DNA of 64,000 bases, from the NCBI GenBank assembly GCA_046349035.1, contig JAXMDC010000002.1, positions 744,001 through 808,000 on the forward strand. The letters run 5' to 3'. Shown piece by piece: positions 18,620-27,659 of the stretch (within the stretch, counting starts at the first letter, position 1; each line of letters starts with the position of its first letter). The notes below the pieces were generated by a model. The model saw only the letters and a program-made list of their open reading frames with translations, ran no database searches and had not been told where the DNA came from. Origin of the DNA: JAXMDC01 sp046349035. Its GTDB lineage: Bacteria; Pseudomonadota; Alphaproteobacteria; Rhizobiales; Kaistiaceae. The translations under genes and the position numbers were made by a program.

Positions 18620-19174
18620 ATGGGGAGCAAGCCAACCATCGTCGAGGGGAGGCGCTGCGGTACCTGCACGCTCTGCTGCAAGGTGATGACCGTAGAGGAC
18701 CTCAAGAAGCCCGCCGGCCAATGGTGTCCGCATTGCGTTAAGGGGCGTGGCTGCGCGATCTATTCCGACCGGCCGGGTGACTGCCGGACGTTTCACTGCG
18801 GATATTTGTTGTGGCCGGCGCTCGGCGAACATTGGCTGCCGGCACGCAGCAAACTGGTGGTCAGGTTCAAGCCCGATGGCATGGAGATCGTCGTTCATGT
18901 CGATCCCGGCGTTCCCAATGCTTGGCGGGCCGAACCTTACCACTCGGAGCTACGCATCTTGGCCGGTCGCGCCGAGGGGACAGTTTACACGGTCTTCGTC
19001 CAGATCGGGCGAAGGGTTATCGCCGTCTTCCCCGACCGCGATGTGGATCTCGGGGTCGTAGCCGAGGACGAGAGGGTCGAGATCCGTGAAGAGGTGGGCC
19101 CGGGGGGCCGGAGGCGCGACGCGGTGAAACTCAAGGCCGACGATCCCAGAATCAACCGTCTCCGGGTTTCCTGA
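18620..19174 (+). CDS. YkgJ-family cysteine-cluster protein
   Basis: A 184-aa cytoplasmic protein with the family's Cys array: C13, C16, C19, C20, then C36, C39, C45, C55 and C60 (CGTCTLCC; CPHC; GCAIY; RPGDC..FHC). Such proteins are thought to bind a metal or iron-sulfur cluster. No biochemical role is firmly known. The C-terminal two-thirds are a soluble domain without recognised motifs. It is not obviously in an operon. Confidence 0.8.
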   Translation: MGSKPTIVEGRRCGTCTLCCKVMTVEDLKKPAGQWCPHCVKGRGCAIYSDRPGDCRTFHCGYLLWPALGEHWLPARSKLVVRFKPDGMEIVVHVDPGVPNAWRAEPYHSELRILAGRAEGTVYTVFVQIGRRVIAVFPDRDVDLGVVAEDERVEIREEVGPGGRRRDAVKLKADDPRINRLRVS

Positions 19175-19324
19175 CGTTCGGTCCGCCAGCCCAAGCGTAA
19201 GTGGTCCTGGTGACGCCCCGTTTCGATTCACGCCGAGCCCCTTCCTATTTTGACCGGTGTGTTCCATGGCCTGCCACACGGTGAATTGGTGGGCATGCTA
19301 TCGTCACCTGCGATCGAGAACCCG

Positions 19325-19421
19325 CGGTTGCCCGGCGCCTGCAAGGCGCCCCAGTTGCCGGTTCAGCGCGTAGACGGTTGCCCGGCGCCTGCAAGGCGCC
19401 CCAGTTGCCGGTTCAGCGCGT
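19325..19421 (+). repeat. Two-copy direct tandem repeat, 50-bp period
   Basis: A 47-bp unit at 19325-19371 is repeated without change at 19375-19421, separated by 3 bp. Each copy holds two GGCGCC sites separated by five bases, forming a dyad. It ends 22 bp before the cytochrome c start, so it lies in that gene's promoter or leader. Confidence 0.95.
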
Positions 19422-19442
19422 CGCTGGCCGGATGGAGGAAGC

Positions 19443-20066
19443 ATGATGACGGTCGCAAGGCCGAAGGACGGTCGCATGTGGATCGTGCTCGGTAGTGCCC
19501 TCATTAGCTGGGCGCTCAGCGGACTGGCCGGCGTCAGACTGGCATCGGCACAAGAACGTTATACGGAGGCGAATTGCCGCCCAGTCATATCCGGCACAAG
19601 AGTACTTAGCACGTGCAAGCTTCTCGATTCAGACTCGGTCGAGCGCGGCATGCGCCTCTTTCGCGATCGGGCCAAATGCCAGAGTTGCCACGGCTGGGAC
19701 GGCCAGGGTGCGTTGGGTGAAAGCGGCCCGCCATCGCTGATCGTGACTAAGCTCGACAGGGAAGCTCTGGTCGAGACCATCGCTTGCGGGCGCATCGGCC
19801 GGACCATGCCGAACCATCTGGCTGGCTCTTGGACGCAGGCGTTCCCCTGCTACGGCCGGATGCTGACCGAGGACATCGGCGAAGCTCAGATGCCGCCCAA
19901 GCCCTTCGGCACCTTGACCATGGATGAGATCAACGATGTCGCCAACTACATCATCGGTGTTTACAAGGGCAAGCGAATGACCGTCGCCAACTGCACCGCG
20001 TTCTTCTCCAACAGAGCGCCGGAATGCGACGGGGTCTATGAGGAACTCATCGACTACCCGCATTGA
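19443..20066 (+). CDS. Periplasmic mono-haem cytochrome c
   Basis: A 207-aa exported protein. The signal anchor is at about residues 12-36 (cleavage after RLASA). Haem c is at C79-x-x-C82-H83 (CQSCHGWDG). Candidate axial Met residues are in RTMPNHL and AQMPPK. Additional paired Cys occur near both ends of the mature part (NCRP, STCK; NCTAF, PECDG). The ATG follows a GGAGGAAG ribosome-binding site. It may serve as electron carrier to the sulfur or copper enzymes around it, but no specific partner is visible. Confidence 0.82.
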   Translation: MMTVARPKDGRMWIVLGSALISWALSGLAGVRLASAQERYTEANCRPVISGTRVLSTCKLLDSDSVERGMRLFRDRAKCQSCHGWDGQGALGESGPPSLIVTKLDREALVETIACGRIGRTMPNHLAGSWTQAFPCYGRMLTEDIGEAQMPPKPFGTLTMDEINDVANYIIGVYKGKRMTVANCTAFFSNRAPECDGVYEELIDYPH

Positions 20067-20089
20067 CGGTTCAAAGAGGACCAGTCGCG

Positions 20090-20944
20090 CTAAAGCTGTC
20101 CCACTAACTCCGTCGCGACCTGCTCGATCTGTGGGTCCACTTTGTACATATGGCGGTATTGCAGCACTTGTTTGGCAATCAGCCTTAAGCGCAGCTCAAA
20201 CGGTATTGGTTCGTTGGGAGGCAGGATAGGCTTGTTGAACGGTCTTGAATCGTTCGCCTGGAATTCAAATGCCATGCTGACGCGGGATTCAGTAGCGCGG
20301 TGCGACGTGCGGCTGCCCCAATGGATTACGGCTTGATTCCACACCAGAACGTCCCCGGCCTTGGCCGGCAAGGCGCGGATTGCCGGCAATTCAAACAGAT
20401 ATTCATTTTCATGCGGCGTGCCGTAGGTGGGATCGGCGTGCGCTGGCACCACATACATGCAGCTATTGAGCGGCGTGGCGTCCGAAAGCGGGATCCACGT
20501 GGTGAGGGTAATCGGCCTGCCGTCAGGGCGAAGCGCGAAGCGGCCTCGGTCGCGATGAGGTGTCCAACCCGCTTCGCCCTTGGCCGGATCTACATTCCAG
20601 ACCCAGAAGTCCGGCAACAAGCCGTATGGACCCAGGATGCCACCGTACATGGCATCCAGCGCTTGAAAAGGCGCCCAAAATTCATCGAACAAGAAGCAGA
20701 AGACCGGTGGGATAGCGGCATCAGAAAAACGCCGAACGGTATCGGCCATCCTCGATAGATCCAGTCCGAAATCATGCGCGAGTTGGAAATAGCCATCATC
20801 GCGTAGTCGTTCGTCCAGATCGGCGGCCACGCTGTTGCTGGGCCGGAAAGCGCGGACGGCTTGCCGCACCGCGTCCCCGCTGATGTGCAGACCGGGCGCG
20901 CGGGCAAGCCAAGTTTCGCGGTTTCCGACGTCTTCGGCCCTCAT
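20090..20944 (-). CDS. Phytanoyl-CoA dioxygenase (PhyH) family protein
   Basis: Fe(II)/2-oxoglutarate-dependent dioxygenase of about 284 aa (start at the Met of MRAEDV; a Met 6 codons upstream also fits). The iron-binding triad is visible as H130-x-D132 (TPHRDRG) and the distal H208 (VIHWGS); R221 is the likely 2-oxoglutarate anchor. Family members hydroxylate lipids or small molecules; substrate is unknown here. It is convergent with the cytochrome c gene and stands alone. Confidence 0.83.
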   Translation of the reverse strand: MRAEDVGNRETWLARAPGLHISGDAVRQAVRAFRPSNSVAADLDERLRDDGYFQLAHDFGLDLSRMADTVRRFSDAAIPPVFCFLFDEFWAPFQALDAMYGGILGPYGLLPDFWVWNVDPAKGEAGWTPHRDRGRFALRPDGRPITLTTWIPLSDATPLNSCMYVVPAHADPTYGTPHENEYLFELPAIRALPAKAGDVLVWNQAVIHWGSRTSHRATESRVSMAFEFQANDSRPFNKPILPPNEPIPFELRLRLIAKQVLQYRHMYKVDPQIEQVATELVGQL

Positions 20945-21203
20945 GCACGCTCCATCGCCCACTTGCTATAGCGCACCCACCGTCTCACGTCAGTCGAATG
21001 ATCTGGGTTGAGGCCATGGCCGGGGATGCCAAGCCAAAGCAGCGTCACCCGGTGCGAACGCGTCGAGTTCAGGCGCCGCCGAATTAGCGGTTCTCTTCGC
21101 GACACCTAAAACGCGATCCGCGACAGGTCGCTTGCAACCAGATGGAGAAGTCGCTACCGCTACTCAGTGTCAGTTTTCCGGGCCACCAGTGAGGGAGGAC
21201 ACC

Positions 21204-22178
21204 ATGCGCTTGCGCTTTCTCGCCATCGGTCTGCTCGCCACGCTCGCGACATCGAGCACCCTTGCCCAGCAGGCTGTGGCTCCGCTCCCGCCGGCCACCG
21301 ACACGGTCGCACCAGATATCCCTGGCGTGGTGCGTGCAGGCAGCAAAGTGCAAGTCATCAAGACCGGCCTCACCGGCGGTACCGAAGGTCCGATCGCACT
21401 CAACGACGATGGTGGCGCCGTGCTCTTCACCGAGCAACAGGCCAACCGCATTAGCAAGATCGACAGGGACGGCAACTTTTCGACATTCCTCGAGAACATC
21501 ACTGGCGTCAACGCGATCACGATCGACCCGAAGGGCAGAATGATCGCGCTCCAGCGCGCTCAGAACGGCGGGAAGGCGCAGATCGCAGTGATCTATCCCA
21601 AGGGGCAGGAGACGGTCCTCTCCGACGCCATCGACGGAAAGCCGATTCTGAACCCAAACGATCTGATCGCCGACAAGAAGGGCGGCGTCTACTTCACCGT
21701 TCCCGGGGCCATCCCCCCCGCCGTCTATTACATAACCCCGGCGGGCAAGACGGTCGTCGCCACCGAAGCAGTAGAGCGACCGAACGGCATCCAGCTGAAT
21801 CGTACGGAGACCATTCTCTACGTCGCATCCGGTGGCGACTACATGAGAGCCTTCGACATTCAGCCTGACGGTTCGCTCACCAGCGCCCGCAACTTCGCCA
21901 AGTATAATTTCATGGTGGCGAATGCGACGACCGGTGTCACGGCGAGCGGCGCGGACGGAATCACCATCGACACGGAAGGCCGGCTCTACACCGCTACAAA
22001 CGGCGGTGTGGAAATCTTCACCGAACAGGGTCAGTACCTGGGCGTGATCCCTTTGGCCAGAAAAGGGCAGAATCTGGGGTTTGCCGGGCCCGACAAGAAG
22101 ACGCTCTACGTCGTCGGGACACAAACGGCTTGGAAGATAGAAATGCTGTCTCAGGGATTTCTAGGGCGAGCGAAATAG
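21204..22178 (+). CDS. Secreted SMP-30/gluconolactonase-like beta-propeller protein
   Basis: A 324-aa protein with a signal peptide (LRFLAIGLLATLATSSTLAQ). The mature protein has beta-propeller repeats of the SMP-30/gluconolactonase type (TEGPIALNDDGGAVLFTEQQANRI; NGIQLNRTETILYVA; GADGITIDTEGRLYTA). Conserved Glu/Asn/Asp metal-ligand positions (TEGP, ERPNGIQL, GADGITID) are present, so lactonase activity is possible. The start is fixed by GGGAGGA upstream. The substrate is unknown. A short GC hairpin (22194-22211) follows the gene but has no T-run. Confidence 0.85.
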   Translation: MRLRFLAIGLLATLATSSTLAQQAVAPLPPATDTVAPDIPGVVRAGSKVQVIKTGLTGGTEGPIALNDDGGAVLFTEQQANRISKIDRDGNFSTFLENITGVNAITIDPKGRMIALQRAQNGGKAQIAVIYPKGQETVLSDAIDGKPILNPNDLIADKKGGVYFTVPGAIPPAVYYITPAGKTVVATEAVERPNGIQLNRTETILYVASGGDYMRAFDIQPDGSLTSARNFAKYNFMVANATTGVTASGADGITIDTEGRLYTATNGGVEIFTEQGQYLGVIPLARKGQNLGFAGPDKKTLYVVGTQTAWKIEMLSQGFLGRAK

Positions 22179-22302
22179 CCGACTGCGCCGCCTCAACGGG
22201 TGGGCCCGTTGACAGAGAGCGCCACCTGATGTCGGCCGGTGTTCACCGCTGGCGTTTAGGCGGGCGCCGATTGTGCGTTGGAGTACGAGCCGCGACGGCG
22301 AC

Positions 22303-23904
22303 CTAAGGCGAGATCACCATCGGCGCCGTCATACTGACATCCTCAAAATCGTTGATGAGGACAGTGACCGTAACGTCCCAACGGCCAGAGACCGGAACGA
22401 GTAGATCCTCGATCCGCCATTTCCCCTCGTCCTGGCCGGCGGTCGCTTCGGCGTCGATCCCTTCGATACCCGCCGCGGGATTGGCGAGACGAAGGCGAAC
22501 GCCCTTGGCCCCCTTGGGAGCGAGTTGCGGATCGGTCACGGTGATCGCAGCCTCCATCCGGCCAGGCCGCCCACCGCTGAAGAAGACATCGACCATGACC
22601 GTTTCGTTCATGACATGGAGATAGGCCGGCGCATTGATGGCAGCTCGCGCGGGGGCTGCCCCGGCGGCAAAGACGCTGCGCGGCGGCGGCGTGAACCGCC
22701 AGCCCGCCACCAACGCCAGGATCAGAACGGCCAAGGCCGCCTCCGCGGCAACGATCCGTCTCATCGCCCGCCGCGCCGGGCCGTCGCCGCGGAGCGCACG
22801 CTCCGTAAGGCCAAAGCGGTTGGCGGCAGCCAGCGCGAACAGCCCGGCGAGAGCTGCAAGCTTTGCCGATAGCACCCGGCCATACGCCGTGGTCCAGAGG
22901 TCGCTCGGACTTGTCAGTTGGACGACGATCAGCATGCCCCCCGCCAGCGTCAGAGGAAGGATCACCAGCGGAACGACACGCGAGAACGCCGCGAGCGGCT
23001 TGGCGAACGGGCGCCCCGGCCGCGATAGCAGGAAAAGCGGAAGAAGTGCCCCGGCCCAGAGCGCGGCAGCAAGGCCATGCACCAGCACTGCCGGAGCGGT
23101 CAGTCCGGCAGGCGGCGCGCTCGCCGCGTGGCCTGAAAGGGAAAATCCGAAACCGAGCGCCAGCACAGCGACAGTCGCCAGCAGACGAGCGAGGGGGCCG
23201 GCTTGCGCTAGCGCCACCGCGGCAAGAAGCAAGGCCGCCCCGGCGACGAGGACGGTCGGCCCGTAGGCCGACGCGAGGCCTGCGGCCCAGCTGACCGGAT
23301 CGGCTATCGCCGCCAGAGGCTTGCCCAGCACATCGAGGCCTTGCAGCCCCAGCGAAAGAACCGCGCCGAGCGACCCAACGGCGAGGAGCGCGCGGAGCGG
23401 CCGGGCGATTGCGGAGCGATCGGAATTGGGCACCATCCAGGCAAGGAAGGCGACGCCGCCGACCCCGAGAATCAGGCCGGCGAAGAAGGCGAGTTGGCTG
23501 AAATAAATGCCGAGACCGACCGCCAAGTCCGACACGGGGGGCGCGGCGGCCGTCGTCTCCGCGCCCAGAGAAAACAGCAGCGACCCGCCGATCGGATGGC
23601 CGTCGGCCGACATGACCCGGTAGGAAACGACAGACGTGCCGTGACGAAGGTTCGCCGGCAGGCCGGCATGAACGACGCCGTTCCCCGTCCGCCACGCAAG
23701 GTCGTGTCCGGCCCCGCCGGGATCGACAAGCCGGACCGCGATGACCGTCACCGCTTCGTTGAACGTCAGCGTCACCTCGCTCGGCGCCGCCGCGACGATA
23801 GCTCGGTTGGCCGGCTCCGATCCGATCAGCGACGCATGCGCGATGGCCGGCACGGGCGAGCCCGCGCCGAGCCAGGCCACCAGCAGAAACAACAGCCGCA
23901 GCAC
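22303..23904 (-). CDS. CopC-CopD fusion copper transport protein
   Basis: A 533-aa fusion. After a signal peptide, the mature protein begins HASLIGSEPA, with the N-terminal His that binds Cu in CopC proteins, and holds the second ligand region SADGHPIGGS. From about residue 130 it becomes a multi-helix CopD membrane domain, and it ends in a soluble YtkA-like segment (VDVFFSGGRPGRMEAAITVTDP). Such fusions (YcnJ type) import or traffic copper. It lies 9 bp after the ycnI-like gene in the same direction. Confidence 0.9.
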   Translation of the reverse strand: MLRLLFLLVAWLGAGSPVPAIAHASLIGSEPANRAIVAAAPSEVTLTFNEAVTVIAVRLVDPGGAGHDLAWRTGNGVVHAGLPANLRHGTSVVSYRVMSADGHPIGGSLLFSLGAETTAAAPPVSDLAVGLGIYFSQLAFFAGLILGVGGVAFLAWMVPNSDRSAIARPLRALLAVGSLGAVLSLGLQGLDVLGKPLAAIADPVSWAAGLASAYGPTVLVAGAALLLAAVALAQAGPLARLLATVAVLALGFGFSLSGHAASAPPAGLTAPAVLVHGLAAALWAGALLPLFLLSRPGRPFAKPLAAFSRVVPLVILPLTLAGGMLIVVQLTSPSDLWTTAYGRVLSAKLAALAGLFALAAANRFGLTERALRGDGPARRAMRRIVAAEAALAVLILALVAGWRFTPPPRSVFAAGAAPARAAINAPAYLHVMNETVMVDVFFSGGRPGRMEAAITVTDPQLAPKGAKGVRLRLANPAAGIEGIDAEATAGQDEGKWRIEDLLVPVSGRWDVTVTVLINDFEDVSMTAPMVISP

Positions 23905-23913
23905 TGTTTCCGC

Positions 23914-24444
23914 CTATTTCGGCAGGATCATCAGCCCTGGCGCGGGAGTCTGATAGTCATCTGCGACCTTGCCCGCGGCGGGAATTTCGATCCATCGATC
24001 GACCTTGCCGCCCTCGCATTGCTGCACGACCGGGAAATAGATCGGCTTGCCCGGCGAGAGGCTATCGGCAAGCGACGTCGACAGCACGAACTCTTCGTAG
24101 AAGGCGTCCGGCAGGTTCCCGCCGGACCAAGTGACCGTCGTGACGCCCTCGGTCAGCATCTCGCCCCGATTGGCGAAAGGCGCATCGTATTTGCCGCTGT
24201 CGACCTTAAGCTGCCAGCCGGCCTTGGGCATTGGCTTGACGCCGTAAACGCCGGCCGGGATGCGGACGCTGACCGCCGTCGTGGCGGCACCGGCGCAGCC
24301 ATGCGGTATGCGAAGCGTCGCCAGATAAGACCCGCCGAGCTTCGCCTCCCTGACTGCGAGAGTGATATGTGCCGACGCCGGCACGGCGCCTGCGGCAAGG
24401 GCAGCGGCGGCCAGCAGGGTGCAGAAGAGAGTTCTTGTAGACAT
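23914..24444 (-). CDS. YcnI family copper-binding protein (DUF1775)
   Basis: A 176-aa exported protein. The signal peptide is cleaved to leave an N-terminal His (ASA-H26ITLAV), the Cu(II) ligand in YcnI. The rest matches DUF1775 (SYLATLRIPHGCAGAATTAVSVRIPAGV; WSGGNLPDAFYEEF; YFPVVQQCEGG). I placed the start at 24444; the frame is open to 24783 but that part lacks similarity and would bury the signal. It lies between the His/Cys-rich gene and copCD in one transcript. Confidence 0.9.
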   Translation of the reverse strand: MSTRTLFCTLLAAAALAAGAVPASAHITLAVREAKLGGSYLATLRIPHGCAGAATTAVSVRIPAGVYGVKPMPKAGWQLKVDSGKYDAPFANRGEMLTEGVTTVTWSGGNLPDAFYEEFVLSTSLADSLSPGKPIYFPVVQQCEGGKVDRWIEIPAAGKVADDYQTPAPGLMILPK

Positions 24445-24538
24445 GTTCAGGACTCCATAACGGCAGAGCCGCCGCGAGCGCGGCAGGCCTGGTCGGAGTG
24501 GGAATTGCCCGTTTGCTACCGGGCGTTTGCCAGCGAAT

Positions 24539-24898
24539 TCAGGCGGTGAGCGGCGGCCCGCGCGCGCTGACACCGGCTCGATCGTGCTCGGCCGGGGCCA
24601 CCCAGCGGCCGGTCGTAACCACCGTGTTCCCACGGCCTTTGGGGAAAAGCGCCCCGAAACCTTCTGGCGGCGGAGGGCCGAAGCTCGTTCCGAGGCCGCA
24701 TAGGATGCAACACTGGCGGTGGTCGGCGTGATCGTGATCGGCGGGGTGATGTCCGCGACCGTCGGGTTGGGGACAAGCGACATTGGCCGCAGCCATCGCG
24801 ATCAGCGAGGCGGGTGAGCCGAGCAGCCCCTGCAACAGGAGCGCCGTGACGGCGATCGCCGCCACCCAGTTTCGCCGCCGTGAAGCCCGATGCGTCAT
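24539..24898 (-). CDS. Small His/Cys-rich membrane protein, DUF2946-like, copper-associated
   Basis: A 119-aa protein with an N-terminal membrane helix (WVAAIAVTALLLQGLLG). A metal-binding-looking segment follows: C42, H50, H51, H55, H57, H60, C63, C64, C67 (ending CCILCGLG). DUF2946-type proteins with this CxxC-end shape are often next to copper or TonB-dependent uptake genes. The position upstream of ycnI and copCD suggests it opens this operon. An earlier ATG at 24961 is possible but adds no conserved sequence. Confidence 0.65.
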   Translation of the reverse strand: MTHRASRRRNWVAAIAVTALLLQGLLGSPASLIAMAAANVACPQPDGRGHHPADHDHADHRQCCILCGLGTSFGPPPPEGFGALFPKGRGNTVVTTGRWVAPAEHDRAGVSARGPPLTA

Positions 24899-25403
24899 GT
24901 CGATGCCGAGGTCTCCGGTATCGATCTTAGCACAGGCAATCGTGATCCTTGTCGCCCGCACCGGCGAGCCTATCCGGCCGAGCTAGCGACTCACCCAAAG
25001 TCGGCTTCCTACCTGCTCACCCGACTGGCAGTTGGCCCGCTACCCAACGAAATCAAGATATCCCGGGGCCAAGACCTCCTGGGGCGGCTACTACAGTTCC
25101 AACCCTATCCGCCCGTGGGCATGGCAAACGGAACGGGGGCGGTCATGTCCGCGCCGGGCGTGTGGGCGAAACCCACACATGCTGATCGCAGCGGGGCCGC
25201 ACAAAGTTAGAAGCCCCGCAGGGCAAGTTTCTGCATCGGGGGCCGACCCTATCGAAATTGGAATGCGCAGGGCTTGGACCCTGCAGCTGCCGGTCAGCTT
25301 CGATTGAATGCGCAAGGGCACGTATGTCTTGAGGGATCCAAGCGCGCGGACCAATACTGAAAGAGGGACATCGCATTTTCCGCCCCCGCCCCCGCGGACC
25401 CTG
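24899..25403. other. 505-bp region between copper genes and island end
   Basis: No gene supported. It should hold the promoter of the copper operon (minus strand) at its left end. The right end abuts a 20-bp copy of tRNA-Ser 3' sequence. Short open frames on both strands have no family resemblance. Confidence 0.4.
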
Positions 25404-25423
25404 TTGTGGCGGATGGGGTGGGA
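25404..25423 (-). repeat. attL-like 3' fragment of tRNA-Ser
   Basis: TTGTGGCGGATGGGGTGGGA, identical to 43039-43058 inside the tRNA-Ser gene and in the same orientation. It covers the encoded CCA, discriminator, acceptor strand and part of the T-stem. The match stops on both sides, as an att core would. Confidence 0.65.
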
Positions 25424-26227
25424 ATCACCCAAGCCAATGAAATCAATGGGAACGCCCGGCTAACCGAACACGGTCTCCCCATTGAAGATCAAAGGCCTTT
25501 AGCGCCGTTGGCAAACCCATTCGGGGGGCCAACGCAAAGGGCCATCGTCGTCCAGAGGCCCTCTCAACAGCACGCCGAAAGCAGCCGTCGAAAGGCGATT
25601 TCAGGGCTGCCTGCGGACCAGGGCGTGCGGGCAAGTTCGGCGCGGCCACTGGAGCCGGACATCGAAGCGCTGATCGAAGCCGCCGCTTCGGTGACTGATC
25701 TGGCCGCGGCCTCGCGCCTGCTGTGGCTGGGCAGTGGGGCAGGGCGCATCGACGACGACAGTGCCACACGCTTGAATGATCTAGTCATCGCGAAGCAGCG
25801 GCGTTGGTCGGGCGTCGCCCACCGCACAATGGAGGCGGTAACCCGACGCTTCATCTTGAAGCGGCGCTACCCGGCGTCGCCCGATCGCTTGCGATCCCGC
25901 GCCCGCAGGCGGCAACTCGCGGCATCGGGCCCCATGCCGCCGGCGCTCGCCGCTTTGTTCACCACCGGTGAGCTCGCTGTCCTCAAGATCATTGCCGATG
26001 AACACCGCGGGCAGGGGCATTCCGCACCGCCGATTGACGCCATCGCCGCGCGCGCAGGAGTCTGCCGCTCAACCGTCTGCAACGCTCAAAGGGCGGCGCG
26101 AGTAGCTGGTTTGATTGAGGTTGTCGTTCGACCTCAGCGAGGCCGCAAGAACCTGACCAACCTAATCACCATTGTGTCGGCGGGACTGGAAAGCCTGGCT
26201 CTGTCATCGGTCGATAGGGCGCAATAA
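25406..26227 (+). CDS. Rhizobial accessory HTH protein (winged-helix, replication/regulator-like)
   Basis: Up to 273 aa; the GTG at 25406 lies inside the att repeat, so the true start may be downstream. A moderately conserved N-terminal part (IEALIEAAASVTDLAAASRLLW) is followed by a linker rich in Arg. The C-terminal DNA-binding segment is LPPALAALF-type, here MPPALAALFTTGELAVLKIIADE, then IDAIAARAGVCRSTVCNAQRAAR, a helix-turn-helix. I know this shape as an orphan family found in several copies in rhizobial accessory regions; its function is not established. Confidence 0.62.
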   Translation: MADGVGITQANEINGNARLTEHGLPIEDQRPLAPLANPFGGPTQRAIVVQRPSQQHAESSRRKAISGLPADQGVRASSARPLEPDIEALIEAAASVTDLAAASRLLWLGSGAGRIDDDSATRLNDLVIAKQRRWSGVAHRTMEAVTRRFILKRRYPASPDRLRSRARRRQLAASGPMPPALAALFTTGELAVLKIIADEHRGQGHSAPPIDAIAARAGVCRSTVCNAQRAARVAGLIEVVVRPQRGRKNLTNLITIVSAGLESLALSSVDRAQ

Positions 26228-27148
26228 GTCGAACCCCACGGGTACTAGGGCTCTAGAGGGCGAGGAGACTCCAAGTGCGCCGCCCGTGCCTGCGAGGAAA
26301 CGGCAATCCAACAGCGGCAGCGCGCCGGCCGGCACTGGCGCCAGGCGACGGGTCCTCCCAGGGGGCATCCCCTCGCGGTGGTTTGGCACGCCGACGACAC
26401 CGCAGTGAAGCTGCCGGAAACCCCACCGAACGATCCCGAACGCCCGAACGATAGCGGGTCGACCGAACGTGACGGAGGCGGCGATGAGTGACGTGGCACC
26501 CCCGGGGGACGGTCAATCTCTGCCGTTCCTCGACTTCGGACCGGGCCTCCCCCTCCGTACGCAAGAAGCTCGAATCAAATACAAAAAGCCCACGGCCAAT
26601 GCCCACCCCCCGGGGCGGTCGAATCTCTGGGGCACTCCTGCCTTCGGACCACCGCTGGTCTCATCCGCCGATTTTTTCTGCGCCGGCAGATTTCCAGCGA
26701 GGCGATTGCGCCTTCGGAACCGATGGCAATGCGGGTGCATCGGCAAAGCCGGGGCTTATCAACGCCGGCCAAGCGCTCGGTCGACCGATGCCGGCGCCCA
26801 CCGACTCGCCGAGGGCCAATTATTTTCCGCGGCGTTCCGCGACGGGGAGGGGGGCTAAAATCTTTGCGGCCTTTCGAACGCGCACCGGGGGTCCAGCAAC
26901 GCGCGTGTGGTCGCGAGTTTCCGGAAGGCCTTCTTTTTTCGATCGGCCAGCCGAGAAGGCGAGCGATGCAACCTCAGATTCAACACCCGCCGCTGTTCAC
27001 GCGACCCCCGAGAATTGCCGCGAAATTTCGGGGTCGGGGGGGGGGGTGGTCAGGCGGCGAGCGCCGTTGTTGGCGGCCGACTTCTGCGGCATTGAGGCAG
27101 TCCGATGACTGAGACGATGACGGCGAACCAGAACGCAAGAACCCTCTC
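26228..27148. other. Decayed, apparently non-coding stretch
   Basis: About 0.9 kb with only open frames that show no family resemblance and no good starts. It contains an 11-G homopolymer at 27036-27046. Together with the phage remnants that follow, it looks like degraded mobile DNA. Confidence 0.45.
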
Positions 27149-27316
27149 ATCATCGAGTACTGGCCGCTGGCGCGGCTGGCGCCCTACGCCAGGAATGCCC
27201 GCACCCACAGTGAGGCGCAGGTCGCCTAGATCGCCGGCAGCATCCGCGCCGTCGGCTTCACCAACCCGATCCGGGTCGGCGAGGACGGCGATGTCGTCGC
27301 CGGTCATGGCCGCCTT
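27149..27316 (+). pseudogene. Fragment of ParB-like domain of a phage-type DNA methylase
   Basis: Translation in this frame gives IIEYWPLARLAPYARNARTH, then SEAQVA, an in-frame TAG at 27227-27229, and then IAGSIRAVGFTNPIRVGEDG followed by DVVAGHGRL. This is the ParB/sulfiredoxin-like nuclease domain that opens many phage DNA-modification methylases. The internal stop, the missing start and the loss of similarity after GHGRL show a pseudogene. Confidence 0.7.
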
Positions 27317-27354
27317 GGTAAGTCGCCGACCGGCTACCCGATCCAGTCGCCTCC

Positions 27355-27441
27355 GAGTTCGGCCTCACCCCGGCGAGCCGCAGCCGAATCGAGGCAGGCG
27401 GAGCCGACGCTGTTCGATGGGCTCGGCGCTGGCCATGTTTG
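27355..27441 (+). pseudogene. Possible tail fragment of a P27-type terminase small subunit
   Basis: In a different frame from the ParB fragment, the sequence EFGLTPASRSRIE resembles the C-terminal end of P27-family phage terminase small subunits. These are often encoded next to ParB-type methylases in phages. The match is short, so this is tentative; a deletion joining two phage genes would explain it. Confidence 0.35.
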
Positions 27442-27659
27442 ACAAGCATGAACGGGAGACGCGCTCAGGCAGCGGACTGTACGGTCCCGACCCCACGTCA
27501 AGTCGCCTTTTTTGGACTACCCGGAATAGGGCACCCGCGACGTGCGACTCCAAATCGAGAGCCAACGCAGCACATGTTCCTGTTCTGTAGGTCGCCTTCC
27601 ACGCGACCGTCGAGCGAGCAGTGAGCATCTGACGTTCGAAGCTGATGAGGAGATCCTCC

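Noticed and set aside
19325..19421. CRISPR array
   Set aside because: Only two copies, 3-bp spacer, and no cas genes.
26488..27108. A protein-coding gene in the decayed part of the island
   Set aside because: The frame is open but has no family resemblance, is low in complexity and lies in DNA with pseudogene signs.
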